From assembly GCA_947501615.1 (NCBI GenBank), contig CANMWK010000001.1, positions 310,001-374,000 of the forward strand: a stretch of DNA of 64,000 nucleotides. Direction: 5' to 3'. Positions 62,581-64,000 of the stretch are shown here, piece by piece. The position numbers and the translations under genes were made by a program. Position 1 is the first letter of the stretch, and each line of letters begins with the position of its first letter. Origin of the DNA: an uncultured Tenacibaculum sp. (GTDB lineage Bacteria; Bacteroidota; Bacteroidia; Flavobacteriales; Flavobacteriaceae). A model generated the notes under the pieces. The model ran no database searches and was not told the origin of the DNA. It worked only from the letters and a program-made list of their open reading frames with translations.

Positions 62581-64000
62581 ATGAAGATTTTAATCACAGG
62601 TACAACAGGTTATATCGCAAAAAGATTAGTACTGAAACTATTAGAAGATGGTCATCAGTTGGTCTGTTGTGTCCGTGATTTACATCGAATTCCAGACGAA
62701 ATAGAGTATAAAGATGGCATTGAGTTTATCAAAGTAGACTTTTTAGAAGATAATCTAGAAGCTTTTCCAGAAGATATTGATGTTGCTTATTATTTGATTC
62801 ATTCTATGTCTACAACAGCTACAAATTTTGAGGATTTAGAAAAAAGATGTGCTCAGAGTTTTAAATCGTTGGTAGAAAAAACGAATTGTAAGCAAGTAAT
62901 TTACTTAAGTGGAATTGTAAATGATGATTCTTTATCTAAACATTTAAAATCTAGATTAGAAGTTGAAAAAGCTTTGAAATCTAATGAATATGCTTTAACA
63001 ACATTTCGAGCAGGAATTATAGTAGGAAGTGGAAGCGCTTCTTTCGAAATCATAAGAGACATTGTAGAGAAGTTACCTTTAATGATAACACCAAAATGGT
63101 TAAATACCCGTACACAACCTATAGCAATTAGAGATGTGCTAAGTTTTCTTGTAAATGGTTTAGGAAACATAGAAGTGTACAATAAGTCATTTGATATTTG
63201 TGGACCAGAGATTCTTACTTATAAAGAAATGCTATTGCAATTTGCAAAAGTAAGAGGTCTAAAAAGATACATTTTTACATTACCAGTGTTATCACCTCGA
63301 ATGTCTTCGTATTGGTTGTATTTCGTTACTTCTACGTCATTTAACTTGGCAAAAGCATTAGTGGATAGTATGAAAGTTGAAGTAGTTGCTAAACCAAGTA
63401 ATATTAATAAAATACTAAATGTATCACCTATTCAATATAGACAAGCCGTTAATTTAGCATTTCAAAAAATAGAGCAGAATGCCGTAGTCTCAAGCTGGAA
63501 AGATGCTATAAGTAGTGGTGTATTTAACGATCAATTAAATAATCATGTTCGAATTCCACAATTTGGTTGTTTTAAAGACGTACGATCAAGAAAAATCGTA
63601 GATGAAGATTTTACAATAGATAAAATTTGGTCTATTGGAGGAGAAAATGGTTGGTATAGTTACAACTGGCTATGGCGTATTCGAGGTTATGTAGATAAGA
63701 TTTTTGGAGGAGTAGGTTTACGAAGAGGAAGAACGCATAACACATATTTAGAGCCAGGAGACCCGTTAGATTTCTGGAGAGTTTTATTGGCTGATAAAGA
63801 ACAGAAACGTTTGCTATTATTTGCTGAAATGAAATTGCCAGGTGAAGCTTGGTTAGAGTTTAAAATTGTAAAAAATCAACTATTTCAAAGAGCAGTATTT
63901 CGACCAAAAGGATTATTAGGAAGATTGTATTGGTATTCCGTTTTACCATTTCATGCTTTTGTTTTTAAAGGAATGATCAATGCCTTGGTATATCAGAAAT
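62581..64000 (+). CDS. NAD(P)-binding SDR protein with DUF2867 C-terminus (3' partial)
   Basis: The gene runs off the right edge; 473 residues are visible. Residues 1-~290 are an atypical SDR/NmrA-like Rossmann domain: KILITGTTGYIAKRLVLKLLEDG with the dinucleotide motif, YYLIHSMS, and VIYLSGIV. The C-terminal part from ~350 (WSIGGENGWYSYNWLWRIRGYVDKIFGGVGLRRGR, DFWRVL) is DUF2867. This two-domain combination is common in Bacteroidota; the substrate is unknown. It follows the flavin reductase gene by 1 nt. Confidence 0.92.
   Translation, partial: MKILITGTTGYIAKRLVLKLLEDGHQLVCCVRDLHRIPDEIEYKDGIEFIKVDFLEDNLEAFPEDIDVAYYLIHSMSTTATNFEDLEKRCAQSFKSLVEKTNCKQVIYLSGIVNDDSLSKHLKSRLEVEKALKSNEYALTTFRAGIIVGSGSASFEIIRDIVEKLPLMITPKWLNTRTQPIAIRDVLSFLVNGLGNIEVYNKSFDICGPEILTYKEMLLQFAKVRGLKRYIFTLPVLSPRMSSYWLYFVTSTSFNLAKALVDSMKVEVVAKPSNINKILNVSPIQYRQAVNLAFQKIEQNAVVSSWKDAISSGVFNDQLNNHVRIPQFGCFKDVRSRKIVDEDFTIDKIWSIGGENGWYSYNWLWRIRGYVDKIFGGVGLRRGRTHNTYLEPGDPLDFWRVLLADKEQKRLLLFAEMKLPGEAWLEFKIVKNQLFQRAVFRPKGLLGRLYWYSVLPFHAFVFKGMINALVYQK

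Overview
The window is AT-rich DNA (roughly two thirds A+T) from a member of the Flavobacteriaceae (Bacteroidota), probably near Tenacibaculum or Polaribacter. The evidence is the short primary-type sigma factor without region 1.1, TonB receptors with CarboxypepD_reg-like N-termini, a FecI/FecR/receptor locus, YwqK/MORN-variant and DUF1015 proteins, GG-leader peptides, TAnnTTTG-type promoters and the near absence of Shine-Dalgarno sequences. The genus is a guess. No rRNA, tRNA, CRISPR array, prophage or intact insertion sequence was seen.

Layout. 1-3.1 kb: the end of a histidine operon (hisA, hisF, hisIE) carrying a DinB-like gene, a cREC receiver gene and a palindromic element. 3.2-9.9 kb: membrane protein, MORN lipoprotein, DUF3841, OYE reductase, RlmI-type methyltransferase, EamA exporter. 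10.2-14 kb: DUF1853, then a VWA/MoxR-type ATPase pair separated by two facing 8-nt repeat arrays. 14-19.2 kb: class D beta-lactamase, an ECF-sigma operon ending in a DUF4932 metallopeptidase-like protein, and an SH3-like lipoprotein. 19.2-27.7 kb (mostly minus): miaA, K+ channel, DnaQ/GIY-YIG fusion, yggS, DUF1015, a SerA homologue lacking its catalytic residues, serC, acyl-CoA reductase, divergent ferredoxin. 27.8-36.8 kb: a duplicated-domain lipoprotein, then ECF sigma, FecR and two related TonB receptors. 36.9-40.9 kb: ychF, an NYN/OST-HTH protein, a sigma-70/bS21 pair and a cold-shock gene. 40.9-43.7 kb (minus): a candidate peptide locus with a six-cysteine GG-leader peptide, an NHL lipoprotein, a membrane AraC regulator and a tiny secreted ORF. 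43.7-54.7 kb: EamA, DUF2461, a frameshifted membrane gene, SDR/TetR, MATE, thioesterase, DEAD helicase, TRIC-like channel, LysM protein and two tandem TonB_C proteins. 54.7-64 kb: a TetR/ABC/HlyD/TolC export operon facing a TetR/AarF/flavin reductase/SDR operon across one divergent promoter region.

How the genes work together. Core metabolism includes histidine and serine/PLP genes and tRNA modification. Envelope functions include the exporter tripartite set, TonB receptors, TonB_C proteins and lipoproteins. Several local regulatory circuits can be read directly: a TetR operator present in two copies, a motif shared upstream of the AraC regulator and the NHL gene, and paired TATCTTTG elements between the two TetR genes.

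The least conventional items are the GG-leader peptide locus, the apparently divergent sigma/bS21 pair with a long leader, the SerA-like pseudoenzyme inside the serine operon, the ABC exporter whose nucleotide-binding motifs are all altered, and a roughly 100-bp dispersed repeat present in two inverted copies.
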